From CAWGJF01 sp963822905 (GTDB taxonomy: Bacteria; Bacteroidota; Ignavibacteria; Ignavibacteriales; Ignavibacteriaceae): a stretch of DNA of 64,000 bases. The position numbers and the translations under genes are program-made. The notes beneath the pieces were generated by a model. The model saw only the letters and a program-made list of their open reading frames with translations. It searched no databases and was not told where the DNA came from. The DNA lies in contig CAWGJF010000002.1 of the NCBI GenBank assembly GCA_963822905.1, positions 248,001 through 312,000 of the forward strand. The letters run 5' to 3'. Positions 35,415-44,995 of this stretch are shown here, one piece after another (the stretch's first letter is position 1; each line of letters starts with the position of its first letter).

Positions 35415-36413
35415 ATGCTTCTTTTGTGTAATTATTATGTGACTTACCGCTGCAATGCATACTGTGAATTTTGTCATTTTGGAATTCACGAAAATTTTAA
35501 AGACTCGCCTTACGCAAAGCTTGAAGATTTCTATTCAAACGTAAAACAGCTTTCGGAATTAGGTGTAAAGTTTATTGATTTGACTGGTGGTGAGCCTTTA
35601 TTACATAAAGAAATTGATAAAATGGCTGGTTATGCCAAACAGGTTGGAATGCAGACTAGCATTACAAGTAACGGTTTGCTTTATCCAAAGTTTGCCGAAA
35701 GGCTTGCTGGTAATATTAATCTGCTACACTTTTCACTTGATTCGCCTGATGAAGAAGAACACAATAAAATCAGGAAGGTTGATTGCTACAATTCTGTTTT
35801 AAAAAGTGTTGAGATTGCAAAATCGCTTGGTGAATTTCCTGATATTTTATTTACTGTTACAAATGAGACTTATCATAAATTACCCAGAATGCATAAAATT
35901 GCTTCAAAGCACGATCTTGTTTTATTGGTAAATCCCGTGTTTTCATATTTTGGTAATCCCGGTCTTTCTGAAGAAGCAATCGATTATGTTGAGGAATATT
36001 GCAACGGAAAGCTGGATGTTTATCTGAATAAAGGCTTTATGAAATTGAGAAGAAACGGCGGCAACGATATTAATAATCCAAGCTGCAAAGCAGTTTCAAG
36101 AGTAATCGTGATTTCACCTGATAATAAAATTATTTTGCCGTGTTATCATTTTGGAAAAGAATCAATAGACATTGACAGACCAATAGCTGAAATAAGAAAA
36201 TCCGAAAAGATTAAATATTATAAAAGGAATGAAGGACGATTTGATTTTTGTACGGGCTGCACTGTTAATTGTTATTTTGAACCATCATTTGCTTTCCCGA
36301 CAAATTATTATTCACTGGCAAGTCTAACATCCAAGTTTAAATACGGATACAACAAACTCGTCAAACAAAAAATAAAAAAGAAAATTATTTCTTCTGCAAA
36401 GGTTGAGGATTGA
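35415..36413 (+). CDS. Radical SAM protein with C-terminal cysteine cluster
   Basis: The 332-residue protein has the radical SAM CX3CX2C motif (Cys13, Cys17, Cys20 in RCNAYCEFC), the SAM-binding LTGGEPLL, and an HFSLDS strand. The C-terminal cysteines (SCKAVSR, LPCYHFG, FCTGCTVNC) look like a SPASM/twitch-type auxiliary cluster. The reaction is unknown. Its stop overlaps the TTG start of the next gene, and the M50 protease gene follows, so it may act in an envelope-related or peptide-maturation pathway. Confidence 0.85.
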   Translation: MLLLCNYYVTYRCNAYCEFCHFGIHENFKDSPYAKLEDFYSNVKQLSELGVKFIDLTGGEPLLHKEIDKMAGYAKQVGMQTSITSNGLLYPKFAERLAGNINLLHFSLDSPDEEEHNKIRKVDCYNSVLKSVEIAKSLGEFPDILFTVTNETYHKLPRMHKIASKHDLVLLVNPVFSYFGNPGLSEEAIDYVEEYCNGKLDVYLNKGFMKLRRNGGNDINNPSCKAVSRVIVISPDNKIILPCYHFGKESIDIDRPIAEIRKSEKIKYYKRNEGRFDFCTGCTVNCYFEPSFAFPTNYYSLASLTSKFKYGYNKLVKQKIKKKIISSAKVED

Positions 36414-37237
36414 AAAAGAAGTTCTTTATTTTCTTATTACTTTCCATTTCTGTTTCATTCTCTCAGTGGAAAACTACAATGTTTCCGGCTGAACTAAATC
36501 TTCAACCATTCACAGCAAATTTTCTTGAAGCAAGAATGGGTGCTGCTTATCTTTTTGATCTTGACAAGCTGCGATTGGATATCGGAACTTCACACGATAT
36601 AATTCACCTTAATTCTGATAAAAGAACTTTATCTTTTGGAGCTGATTTTTTTACTTACACAAGATTGAGAAAACAAAACAACTTCAAGTTTCCGGTTGAA
36701 ACAATTGATTATATGTTTGGAATTAATTTTGGCTATAAGATAAGAGAATTAAATCATAGAGAGTTTGGTTGCAGATTAAGAATAAGTCACATCAGCGCTC
36801 ATCTCGTTGATGGTTTGTACGAAGCTGATTCGGCAAAATGGAAAAACGACTGGCTGCCATTTGTTTACAGCAGGGAATTCATTGAACTTTTTCCATATTA
36901 CAAAATTTCTGATTTCAGAACTTATATTGGATTTACATACTTGTTTCATACTCTTCCATCTGATTTTAAAAAAGTAATTTTTCAGGTAGGTGCTGATTAT
37001 TATATTAGTTACCTGAGAACTGAAAACTTTATTCCATTTGTTGCTTATGATTTTAAATTGAGTGGATATACAAAATATCAAGCTACAAATTCTCTAAATG
37101 CCGGGATAAAATTCGGCGATCCTCAATCTCGTGGATTCAGTTTGCTCTTCTCATACATTTCGGGAAGAAATGTTCACGGGGAGTTGTACGATTTAAATGA
37201 ACACTATTTCACCTTCGGATTCAACCTGGATATATAG
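36410..37237 (+). CDS. Outer-membrane beta protein, DUF1207-like
   Basis: A signal peptide (FFIFLLLSISVSFSQ) is followed by a 255-residue beta-rich domain ending in YFTFGFNLDI. The FPAELNLQPFTANFLEARMG start and the GRNVHGELYDLNEHYFTFG end resemble DUF1207 proteins, which are of unknown function. The TTG start overlaps the radical SAM stop, and the next ATG is one base after its stop, so it is translated as part of a tight three-gene unit. Confidence 0.65.
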   Translation: MKKKFFIFLLLSISVSFSQWKTTMFPAELNLQPFTANFLEARMGAAYLFDLDKLRLDIGTSHDIIHLNSDKRTLSFGADFFTYTRLRKQNNFKFPVETIDYMFGINFGYKIRELNHREFGCRLRISHISAHLVDGLYEADSAKWKNDWLPFVYSREFIELFPYYKISDFRTYIGFTYLFHTLPSDFKKVIFQVGADYYISYLRTENFIPFVAYDFKLSGYTKYQATNSLNAGIKFGDPQSRGFSLLFSYISGRNVHGELYDLNEHYFTFGFNLDI

Positions 37238-37238
37238 A

Positions 37239-38270
37239 ATGTCTGAATATTTTTCACCTCCCGATTTTTCAAACCTGCCTGCCGGTAGACAAGGTACAAC
37301 TGTGATTGATAACAGAAAGTTTAAGAATAATTACGTGCTTCATATCGGTTTGTTTATAGCAACCTTTATTACAACAACTCTTGCCGGGGTTGAATGGGTA
37401 ACTGGTACAATGGGACCTTATGATATGCAGACAATTGCAAAAGGTCTTCCTTACTCAATTTCAATTATGCTGATGATTTCATTCCACGAGTTTGGACATT
37501 ATTTTGCTGCAAAATATCATAAAGTAAATGCAACTTTGCCATTCTATATTCCGTTTCCGCCAATTCCTTACTTTATAAATTTTGGTACAATGGGTGCTGT
37601 GATAAGAACAAGAACAGCAGTTCGCAGCAGGAAAGCAATGTTTGATATTGGAGTTGCCGGACCAATTGCAGGATTTGTTTTTTCACTAGCACTTTTGATA
37701 TATGGCTTCACACACTTGCCTGGTCAGGAATATTTGTTGAATATTCACCCCGATTATTTCAGTCCTGATTATGGGAAGGGTGGACTTTCATTAATATTTG
37801 GTGATACAATATTGTTTTCATTCATTAGAAATTTATTTGCACAGCCCGGCGCTTTTATTCCACCTATGTCTGAGGTTTATCATTATCCTTTTCTTTGTGT
37901 TGGCTGGTTCGGTCTTTTTATTACTTCAATGAATATGATACCGGTTGGTCAACTTGATGGCGGGCATATTTCCTATACCTTATTTGGGGACAAAAATCAT
38001 TTTAAAATATCTGTAATTTCATCAATTGTATTATTTGTTTTTGGAATTGCCGGAATTATTGATGCAAGTTTTGAATTAAATTTGGGAATTGGATGGTCGG
38101 GCTGGCTTTTCTGGGCTCTGATTTTATATTTCATAATTAAACTAAAACATCCTCCAGTCCTTGATGAAACTGAACTTGATACCGGAAGGAAGCTGATCGG
38201 ATATTTCAGTTTTGTCATTTTTATTATTTGTTTTGCACCTACTCCATTAATGATAACAATGCCTGTTTAA
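37239..38270 (+). CDS. M50 site-2-type membrane metalloprotease
   Basis: An intramembrane zinc protease with HEFGH (83-87, zinc ligands and catalytic Glu), GPIAGFVFSL, and the second zinc motif NMIPVGQLDGGH. It has about six to eight membrane helices. The start is placed at ATG 37239, one base after the previous stop; an ORF start 14 codons upstream overlaps the previous gene. The N-terminal soluble segment includes the unusual peptide NLPAGRQGT, encoded by a palindromic repeat (37273-37295). Substrate unknown; relatives cleave membrane-bound regulators. Confidence 0.88.
   Translation: MSEYFSPPDFSNLPAGRQGTTVIDNRKFKNNYVLHIGLFIATFITTTLAGVEWVTGTMGPYDMQTIAKGLPYSISIMLMISFHEFGHYFAAKYHKVNATLPFYIPFPPIPYFINFGTMGAVIRTRTAVRSRKAMFDIGVAGPIAGFVFSLALLIYGFTHLPGQEYLLNIHPDYFSPDYGKGGLSLIFGDTILFSFIRNLFAQPGAFIPPMSEVYHYPFLCVGWFGLFITSMNMIPVGQLDGGHISYTLFGDKNHFKISVISSIVLFVFGIAGIIDASFELNLGIGWSGWLFWALILYFIIKLKHPPVLDETELDTGRKLIGYFSFVIFIICFAPTPLMITMPV
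37273..37295. repeat. GC-rich imperfect palindrome inside the M50 protease gene
   Basis: The 23-base ACCTGCCTGCCGG... ...AGACAAGGT element is centred on CCGG and is far more GC-rich than its surroundings. It reads in frame as LPAGRQG. Its shape matches dispersed palindromic elements that occur both between and inside genes in several environmental bacterial lineages; this match is from recall. Confidence 0.5.
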
Positions 38271-38325
38271 GTTTATATACTTATTTTTACCTTGTTTAAA
38301 AAGAAACAATAAAATAAAATTGAAT

Positions 38326-39096
38326 ATGAGAATTACGGCTTTCTTAGTTATGCTTTCTCTCCTTCTTTGGGGATGCGAAAAAACGTATGATACTGTAATT
38401 GATACCACATCAAATAATTACCAGGTTACCAGCATTTCTCATCATTCAAGTTATGATTTAAAAACCCCGGCGGATTCACTTTTAGCTGTAAGAATAAATT
38501 TTTCTCAGGGCAGTGAATTGAATAAAGCCCACTTTGATGTTATTGCATCGGATAACTCTATATTGAATTCCGCTCCAATTGAACTACTTTCTTTAGGAAA
38601 CAATCGTTATCAGAACCAGTTCATTCTTAAAAGGGAATTTCCCAATGGCACTTATCACTTGAATTTTAATGTAACTGGTTTAGATGGCAAAACAAAACAG
38701 GTTGCAACCAGCAGTTTTGAATTTAATAATGGCCAGGATAATGTTGCTCCTGTGATTTCGAATGATGTAATATTACCTGATACTATTATGGTTAATGATA
38801 CAACAGTAATTTCTACTTCTATCATGGCAATTGATTCGAATGGAACTAATGATATTGAAGAGGTTTATTTCATCGTTTATAAGCCTGATGGATCATCAAA
38901 TAATTTGCACGTCACTTTGTTTGATGATGGAAATTTAGATGAGCATGGTGATTCCACGGCTGGTGATAATGTTTATTCCAGGTTAATTCAGGTTAATCAG
39001 AGTAATGATAAAGGAACATATAGATTTGAATTTCGTGCTAAAGACAGATCGGATTCTTTAAGCAACATCGTCAACCATCTTGTACTAATTCAATGA
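38326..39096 (+). CDS. Lipoprotein with beta-sandwich domains, unknown function
   Basis: Lipobox LLLWGC at the N terminus, then about 235 residues of beta-rich sequence. The second half resembles a secreted sandwich domain (DDGNLDEHGDSTAGDNVYSR, then GTYRFEFRAKD). ATG 38326 starts the signal peptide; an in-frame TTG lies two codons earlier. It overlaps the next gene by four bases (ATGA) and heads a four-gene surface cluster with a propeller protein and two PorV-like barrels. Confidence 0.75.
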   Translation: MRITAFLVMLSLLLWGCEKTYDTVIDTTSNNYQVTSISHHSSYDLKTPADSLLAVRINFSQGSELNKAHFDVIASDNSILNSAPIELLSLGNNRYQNQFILKREFPNGTYHLNFNVTGLDGKTKQVATSSFEFNNGQDNVAPVISNDVILPDTIMVNDTTVISTSIMAIDSNGTNDIEEVYFIVYKPDGSSNNLHVTLFDDGNLDEHGDSTAGDNVYSRLIQVNQSNDKGTYRFEFRAKDRSDSLSNIVNHLVLIQ

Positions 39097-40670
39097 AAAA
39101 AAATCTTTTAATTTTGTTCTGTGTTTTTTTTATAGTTGATTTATCCGCACAATTAAAACCAGACTCTTACCTGCTCCCATCAGATCAAAATCATTTAAAT
39201 AAAATTACTTCATCAACACCGGTTAGTAACAGTATCAGCGATATTGTTATTTTGGGTGACACAATCATCTGGCTGGGTACAAGCAGGGGAGTGAGTGTTT
39301 CATATGACCAGGGAACAAACTGGATAAATTTTTATGGAGCTGATCCATTTGGATCAGATAATGTTTCCGAAATTGCTTATGATTATTCAACAAATACTCT
39401 TTGGGTTGCTACAGCAACAACTGCTTCTGCTCCGGGTGGCGGAACAGTTCCGAAAGGTACTGGTCTGAAATACACAACAGACAGCGGAGATCACTGGACT
39501 TCTATATCACAGCCTCTCGATCAGCAAAGTGATTCAACTGAAGTTTATGGAATAAATACATTACATGCTTTGCCGGTAACAGTAGCTGAAAATAATATTA
39601 CTTATGATATAGCTTTTACCCAGGGTACAGTCTGGATTACTTCTTTTGCAGCAGGATTAAGAAAGAGTACGGACATGGGTGCGACCTGGCAAAGAGTTGT
39701 ACTTCCTCCGGATAATTTAAATTCAATCGCTCCGACAGATACTTTGGATTTTTGTCTGTCACCCGTTTCAGGAAAATTTTGTGATGAAGGAAATTTGAAC
39801 CACCGTGTTTTTTCAGTCGTAACAACGGATCAGAATACTTTGTACGTGGGAACTGCAGATGGAATTAATAAATCTACTGATAATGGAATTAGCTGGGTAA
39901 AATTTAATCATCAAAATCAAAATGACGCAATTAGCGGGAATTTTATTACTGCACTTTATTATAACCCTTATAATAATACTGTATGGGGAGCAACCTGGAA
40001 AGCTGAAGAAGCGAATGAATTCTATGCAATCAGCTCAACTACAGATGGCGGCCAAAGCTGGAAAACTTTTTTAGATGATCAGCGTACCCATAATTTCGGA
40101 TCTAAAAATGATCAGGTTATTGCGGTGACCGATGAAGGTGCTTTCCGTACCGCAAACAATGGTGATACCTGGATTTTACCAACTGCTATCATCGACACTG
40201 TTACAGATCCGACTGCAAAAATTTATTTACATACTAAAACTTATTACAGTGCTGCATCTCAGGGAAATAATATTATCTGGCTTGGTTCAGATGATGGTCT
40301 TATAAAATTAAATGAAACTTCACTCTGGAAAGGTACCTGGAAAATATATTTTGCAGCTGAAGCTTTGAAAGGAACTTCCACAACATATTGTTACCCGAAC
40401 CCTTTTTCTCCAAAACAGGATGAACTTAAAATCGTTTATACAACTAATAATCAACCTGCCAAAGTTACAATCAGAGTTTTTGATTTTGGAATGAATTACA
40501 TTCGAACTATTATTCAAAATGCGACAAGACAAAGAGATATCAATGGACCACCTGAATTTTGGGATGGAAGAGACGACAAAGGAAATCTATTACCAAACGG
40601 TGTTTATTTTTACCGGGTTGATATTGATGATAACGATCCTCTTTTTGGAAAAATTATTTACTTGCAGTAG
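39093..40670 (+). CDS. Secreted beta-propeller protein with FlgD-like C-terminal domain
   Basis: After a signal peptide (ending LSAQ) come BNR/sialidase-type repeats with the S-x-D-x-G-x-x-W pattern (YDQGTNWINF, TTDSGDHWTSI, STDMGATWQR, STDNGISWVKF, TTDGGQSWKTF). They suggest a propeller of about 330 residues. The C-terminal part (YCYPNPFSPK to FWDGRDDKGNLLPNGVYFYR) is a FlgD-Ig/T9SS-like sandwich, so the protein is likely displayed or secreted. Function unknown; the PorV-like gene follows after 8 bases. Confidence 0.8.
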   Translation: MKKNLLILFCVFFIVDLSAQLKPDSYLLPSDQNHLNKITSSTPVSNSISDIVILGDTIIWLGTSRGVSVSYDQGTNWINFYGADPFGSDNVSEIAYDYSTNTLWVATATTASAPGGGTVPKGTGLKYTTDSGDHWTSISQPLDQQSDSTEVYGINTLHALPVTVAENNITYDIAFTQGTVWITSFAAGLRKSTDMGATWQRVVLPPDNLNSIAPTDTLDFCLSPVSGKFCDEGNLNHRVFSVVTTDQNTLYVGTADGINKSTDNGISWVKFNHQNQNDAISGNFITALYYNPYNNTVWGATWKAEEANEFYAISSTTDGGQSWKTFLDDQRTHNFGSKNDQVIAVTDEGAFRTANNGDTWILPTAIIDTVTDPTAKIYLHTKTYYSAASQGNNIIWLGSDDGLIKLNETSLWKGTWKIYFAAEALKGTSTTYCYPNPFSPKQDELKIVYTTNNQPAKVTIRVFDFGMNYIRTIIQNATRQRDINGPPEFWDGRDDKGNLLPNGVYFYRVDIDDNDPLFGKIIYLQ

Positions 40671-40678
40671 AGGTTTAA

Positions 40679-41680
40679 GTGAAAACTAAAATAATTATTA
40701 TACTTACACTTTTATCATCAATTGCATTTTCACAACCCGAATTTTCCTCAATGGCTGCAAAACCTGGAACATTCAGCCGGATGGGATTAGGTGCACGAGG
40801 AATGGGTATGGGAAATTCTATGTCTTCAATTACAGAAGGAAATTTGGTTTCATATTATAACCCAGCATTGTCCGTTTTCCAGGAAGGCAATTCATTCCAA
40901 TTGGGATATTCATTTTTATCACTTGATCGATCACTTAACTTTTTGAATTTTACACGGAAGTTCGAGTTTTACTCAATTAAGGATACCACAACTGAGAATC
41001 GTAAACCAAAAGCCACGGCAGGAGTAAGTATCGGAGTTATCAATGCTGGTGTGAGAGATATTGACGGCAGGGATAACAATGGTTTACCGACCGGGATGCT
41101 GTCAACATCTGAGAATCAGTTTTTTATTGGACTTGCTAATAAATTTTCGGAAAAGTTTGCTTTGGGAATAGCTGTTAAATTCTACTACTATTCACTTTAT
41201 ACTGATATCAGTTCAACAAGTTTAGGATTCGATGTCGGAGCTATCTATAAAATTAATGATGAATTTAATGTTTCACTTATGCTATCTGACATAAACAGTA
41301 AATATACATGGGATACTTCACCATTATATGAGCTTGACGGTGTAAATTCTATAGATAAATTTCCTTTGTTAAAAAAAATTGGAGTTAGTTACAGAAATAA
41401 AAATTTAGGATTGCTTGGTGCACTTGAATTTGAAAACAGCAATGCTGAAACAAATATTTTAAGAGCCGGAATTGAGTATAATATCTATAAACAATTTTAT
41501 ATCCGGGGCGGAATTGATCAATTCAATTTGAGCAATACAGATTGGTCAGTTAAACCGTCACTCGGTTTATCTTTCATCAAAACTTTTGATAATTTTATTG
41601 TGGGAGTTGATTATGCATTTGTAGTGGAACAATATTCAAGTTCCGACAGACACATTATTGGTGTCAATTTTAATTTTTAA
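40679..41680 (+). CDS. PorV/PorQ-family outer-membrane protein
   Basis: A 333-residue barrel protein with a signal peptide (ending AFSQ). The N-terminal motif of the family follows: FSRMGLGARGMGMGNSMSS, then LVSYYNPALS. PorV takes T9SS cargo from the translocon to the attachment complex; other members are FadL-like. The start codon is GTG at 40679. It sits directly behind the propeller gene and 18 bases before a second family member. Confidence 0.8.
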   Translation: MKTKIIIILTLLSSIAFSQPEFSSMAAKPGTFSRMGLGARGMGMGNSMSSITEGNLVSYYNPALSVFQEGNSFQLGYSFLSLDRSLNFLNFTRKFEFYSIKDTTTENRKPKATAGVSIGVINAGVRDIDGRDNNGLPTGMLSTSENQFFIGLANKFSEKFALGIAVKFYYYSLYTDISSTSLGFDVGAIYKINDEFNVSLMLSDINSKYTWDTSPLYELDGVNSIDKFPLLKKIGVSYRNKNLGLLGALEFENSNAETNILRAGIEYNIYKQFYIRGGIDQFNLSNTDWSVKPSLGLSFIKTFDNFIVGVDYAFVVEQYSSSDRHIIGVNFNF

Positions 41681-41698
41681 TATTCTGACCATTAAATA

Positions 41699-42598
41699 AT
41701 GAAAAAAATATTTACAACATTATTTCTATTATCATTCCTGAATTTATTCGCACAATCTGCTGGAAATACGGGATTGTCATTTCTTAAATTTGGTTTTGGG
41801 GCTAGAAATATTGCAATGGGAGATGCAGGTTCGGTTGCTTCAAATGATATGACCGCACTTTTTTATAATCCGGCAAGATTAACTCAAAGCACATCGAATG
41901 AAGCTTTATTTATGCACAGTGAATGGATTCAGGATGTCAGTAGCGAAGTAGGTGGGATTAAATGGAACATGTTCAATCTTCCTTTAGCGATTGGTTTTAA
42001 TGTAACTTCCATTAAAGACATTGAAGTAAGAGATCGACCGGGTGAACCGATATCAAAATTTAATGCAAATTATTTTTATGGAAGCCTGTCCACCGGGTTT
42101 AATATTGTTGAAAACCTGGATATAGGATTTTCTGTTAAATATTTATACGAGGGATTGTTAAATGATGAATCCAAAGGGTTCGGGTTTGATATCGGAGCAA
42201 ATTACTTAACTTCAATTGAGGGATTATCAGTATCAGCAGTTCTAAGAAATGTCGGTTCAATGAATAAACTTAGAAATGAAAGTACAAAGCTTCCTAAAGA
42301 AATTCGTGCCGGCGGTTCATATCAATTCAGTTTGCAGGAAACTAAATTTGATTTTATTACTGCTGCTGAGTTTCATAAATATTTAGATAATGATGATACT
42401 CATTTTAATCTTGGTGGTGATATTATTTATGATAAATTGATTTCGCTAAGATTTGGTTATCAATCCGGTTATGAAGCACGAAATTTTACTGGTGGAATTG
42501 GTTTAATGTGGGGCAGTCTGAAATTTGATTATGCCTACCTTCCATTCTCTGAAGGACTTGGAAATTCAAACTTATTTTCTGTTCAATTTAAATTTTAA
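41699..42598 (+). CDS. PorV/PorQ-family outer-membrane protein
   Basis: A 299-residue barrel with a signal peptide (ending LFAQ) and the family motif FLKFGFGARNIAMGDAG, DMTALFYNPARL. The end is NLFSVQFKF, with a C-terminal aromatic residue. It is the second PorV-like protein in the cluster. Together with the propeller protein carrying a FlgD/T9SS-like end, it suggests a dedicated surface-delivery set; the pairing is inference. Confidence 0.82.
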   Translation: MKKIFTTLFLLSFLNLFAQSAGNTGLSFLKFGFGARNIAMGDAGSVASNDMTALFYNPARLTQSTSNEALFMHSEWIQDVSSEVGGIKWNMFNLPLAIGFNVTSIKDIEVRDRPGEPISKFNANYFYGSLSTGFNIVENLDIGFSVKYLYEGLLNDESKGFGFDIGANYLTSIEGLSVSAVLRNVGSMNKLRNESTKLPKEIRAGGSYQFSLQETKFDFITAAEFHKYLDNDDTHFNLGGDIIYDKLISLRFGYQSGYEARNFTGGIGLMWGSLKFDYAYLPFSEGLGNSNLFSVQFKF

Positions 42599-42606
42599 TA
42601 AATGGA

Positions 42607-42621
42607 CGGGTTTTCAACCCG
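42607..42621. terminator. Hairpin between convergent genes
   Basis: CGGGTT (42607-42612) pairs with AACCCG (42616-42621) with a 3-base loop. It lies between the converging PorV-like gene and the T9SS cargo gene and could serve both, but there is no clean T run on either side. Confidence 0.45.
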
Positions 42622-42638
42622 CCCACAGAATAAAATAA

Positions 42639-43847
42639 TTATTTCATTAGTATCATTTTTTTAGTATCTATAAATTTACCAGATTTGATCCTGTAAAAAT
42701 AAATTCCACTTGCTAGTCCTGCCGCATTGAAATTAACATCATAATTCCCTGCAGGTTTTACTTCATTAACAAGTTCAGCAACTTCTCTTCCTATCACATC
42801 AAATACTTTTAAGCTTACGAATCCAGCTTCAGGTAGCTTAAAGGTTATTTGCGTACTTGGGTTAAATGGATTCGGATAATTCTGAGCTAATTGATAATTC
42901 AAAGGCTGGGAATTATTTTCATCTTCAACTCCGTTGGGATTTGATACAGATACAATCGGACAATTTACATTAGCTGCACCCATTACAAGAATAGTTGCAT
43001 TTTGTGCGGATGCAAGATCGTGAACCATATTAAAATCGGCGTTGTCATAAATATTAACGAACCACAATGGTGAATATAATGTATCACCCGGCAGCGTTGA
43101 AGGAACGTTGTGTGTTCGTCCGGTTGAATCAGCCATAAATCCTGAGGGAGGACCGCCACCGGGCTCACCGGGATTAATATTAAATGAAACATAAATTGAT
43201 GATAGTGGAACCATACCACTTCCATCGACGGTTATAGGTGCTTCTGAAAAATTGAAGTAATACACAACAGTTGAATCATACCACCCGCGGGATAATCCGG
43301 GATCTTCATTCATATTATAACGCAATAATGCTGTTGAGCTATCAGGAACAATAGGGCAATTTACGATTGCATCTAATTCTTCAATTGTATATCCACCACC
43401 TGTAACCTGATCAGCGCTGACTATTGTATTTGCAACATAATTAGCTGGAACAGTAACTTTATTTACGCGCCAGAAATCATTATAACCCATATCACCGGGA
43501 ATTACACCGACAATATTTAACTGACCAGCTACAGGCATCATTTCTCCATCTCTGAATAGAACGTAAATTGGAGCTGGATCTGTAGGTTGAGCATCAAAGT
43601 TGTAATAAGTTGAAAATTCACCGTTAGGGCCTAATCCCATGCTTCTAAAAGGTTCCATATCAAAATTAATGGGAACATTTGGTCCGGGTAGGTTGTTTGA
43701 GGTATCTCTAACGAAGAGATGCCCGGCATCCATACTAAATCGGTCAATACTTGCGTGCATTGCTGTATCAGGATCAATTTGTGCTGGAGACGTACTTTGT
43801 ATAATTAGAAAAAATATTGCGATCAACAGGAAATGTAATTTCCTCAT
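42639..43847 (-). CDS. Secreted protein with T9SS type A sorting domain
   Basis: The mature part has no recognised catalytic domain and is beta-rich; it includes a Pro/Gly loop near PGEPGGGPPSG. The C-terminal 80 residues are a canonical T9SS sorting domain (NYPNPFNPSTQITFKLPE, FDVIGREVAEL, ASGIYFYRI, ending KKMILMK). Start ATG 43847 is chosen because AAGGAGGG precedes it by 5 bases and gives a clean signal peptide (MRKLHFLLIAIFFLII); an ATG 14 codons upstream lacks this. Exported through T9SS and probably anchored on the surface. Confidence 0.85.
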   Translation of the reverse strand: MRKLHFLLIAIFFLIIQSTSPAQIDPDTAMHASIDRFSMDAGHLFVRDTSNNLPGPNVPINFDMEPFRSMGLGPNGEFSTYYNFDAQPTDPAPIYVLFRDGEMMPVAGQLNIVGVIPGDMGYNDFWRVNKVTVPANYVANTIVSADQVTGGGYTIEELDAIVNCPIVPDSSTALLRYNMNEDPGLSRGWYDSTVVYYFNFSEAPITVDGSGMVPLSSIYVSFNINPGEPGGGPPSGFMADSTGRTHNVPSTLPGDTLYSPLWFVNIYDNADFNMVHDLASAQNATILVMGAANVNCPIVSVSNPNGVEDENNSQPLNYQLAQNYPNPFNPSTQITFKLPEAGFVSLKVFDVIGREVAELVNEVKPAGNYDVNFNAAGLASGIYFYRIKSGKFIDTKKMILMK

Positions 43848-44238
43848 AAGAACCCTCCTTTTTAGTTTTTGTTTTGATTGATGATGCAATATTCTCTTTA
43901 AATGTCACGTTAGTGTAACAATACTGTAATAATTGTTTCAAATTTGAAGTACTGGAGGTCGAAGGAAGGAAAAGTTAAATATAAAAAGCTTTATAGTGAT
44001 TAATATGAAATAAAAAAGATTTCAGTTAAAAGGTCATAAATACTTCCCAATTAAAATTTTTACTTAAGAAGAATCAATTAATTATCACACATAAAATTTG
44101 GATAAAGTTATCAGCAAAAGGATATTGAATAAATATTTTAAAGTTTCCAAATTGATTTCTCTTTCTTTTTATTCCAAAAATAGTTCTCATTCCGCTTTTT
44201 TTAATATCTTTATTTATAATTATCTGAGGATTTTGTAA
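43848..44238. other. Gene-free divergent region of about 390 bases
   Basis: It lies between the T9SS cargo gene (minus) and a methyltransferase gene (plus). It contains the strong AAGGAGGG ribosome-binding site of the minus gene at 43853-43860 and a GAGGA site before the TTG at 44239, in otherwise AT-rich sequence. A minus-strand frame at 44074-44325 overlaps the methyltransferase and was not accepted. No RNA gene is seen. Confidence 0.5.
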
Positions 44239-44967
44239 TTGGATAAGTTTAATTATAAAGAACATTATCAAAAAGACGCTGTTGAATTTGATTACTTTGA
44301 AGAACGCACAAAAGCAACTGCTCATGAGGAACGAAGAGTTCGGGAATATGTAATCTCAAAAGTCCCGGGATATACAAAGTCAATTCTTGATGTTGGTTGT
44401 GGACGAGCATGGGTCGCAGAGAATTTTTTAAAGAAAAATGTTCAGGTTTTTTCTCTGGATATTTCAATCACCAATCCATTAAAAGCTATTAAAAAATACC
44501 CTGATACAAATCATTTTGGAATTGCAGCAGATTCTTTCACCCTTCCTTTTTCTGATAGCTCATTCGATTGTGTAATCGCAAGTGAAATAATTGAGCACGT
44601 TGTTGATCCTGAAAAATTTGTGAAGGAATTATTGCGTGTTGTAAAAAAGAAGGGATGTCTAATTATAAGTACACCATATAAAGAAAAAATTCAATATTAT
44701 CTTTGTATTCACTGCAACCAGCTTACTCCGGTTAACGCTCATCTTCATTCTTTCGATGAAAACAAACTACAATCTTTTTCCAATAACAAAGAAACAGAAT
44801 TTAATTTTTACACTTTTGGAAATAAGGCATTAACTTATTTTTTGACCTATGTTATTTTAAAATATTTTCCATTCTTTTTATGGAAATTGAAAGATAGTTT
44901 TGCAAATTTATTATATCCAAAACCGCTTCATATCATAGCAGTTTATAAAAATAAAGAGATACAGTAG
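44239..44967 (+). CDS. Class I SAM-dependent methyltransferase, TTG start
   Basis: The 242-residue protein has motif I ILDVGCGRAW, motif II SLDIS, and IASEIIEHVVDPEKFV (motif post II, UbiG/UbiE-like). A zinc-finger-like CIHCNQL segment follows. GAGGA at 44226-44230 is 8 bases before the TTG, which supports this unusual start. The substrate is unknown; neighbours suggest a surface-glycan or lipid-linked substrate. Confidence 0.85.
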   Translation: MDKFNYKEHYQKDAVEFDYFEERTKATAHEERRVREYVISKVPGYTKSILDVGCGRAWVAENFLKKNVQVFSLDISITNPLKAIKKYPDTNHFGIAADSFTLPFSDSSFDCVIASEIIEHVVDPEKFVKELLRVVKKKGCLIISTPYKEKIQYYLCIHCNQLTPVNAHLHSFDENKLQSFSNNKETEFNFYTFGNKALTYFLTYVILKYFPFFLWKLKDSFANLLYPKPLHIIAVYKNKEIQ

Positions 44968-44995
44968 CAGGAAATAAATTATAGCAGGAAAATAA

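Noticed and set aside
44074..44325. Minus-strand frame of 83 codons before the methyltransferase
   Set aside because: It overlaps the methyltransferase start region, and no signal or domain is seen.
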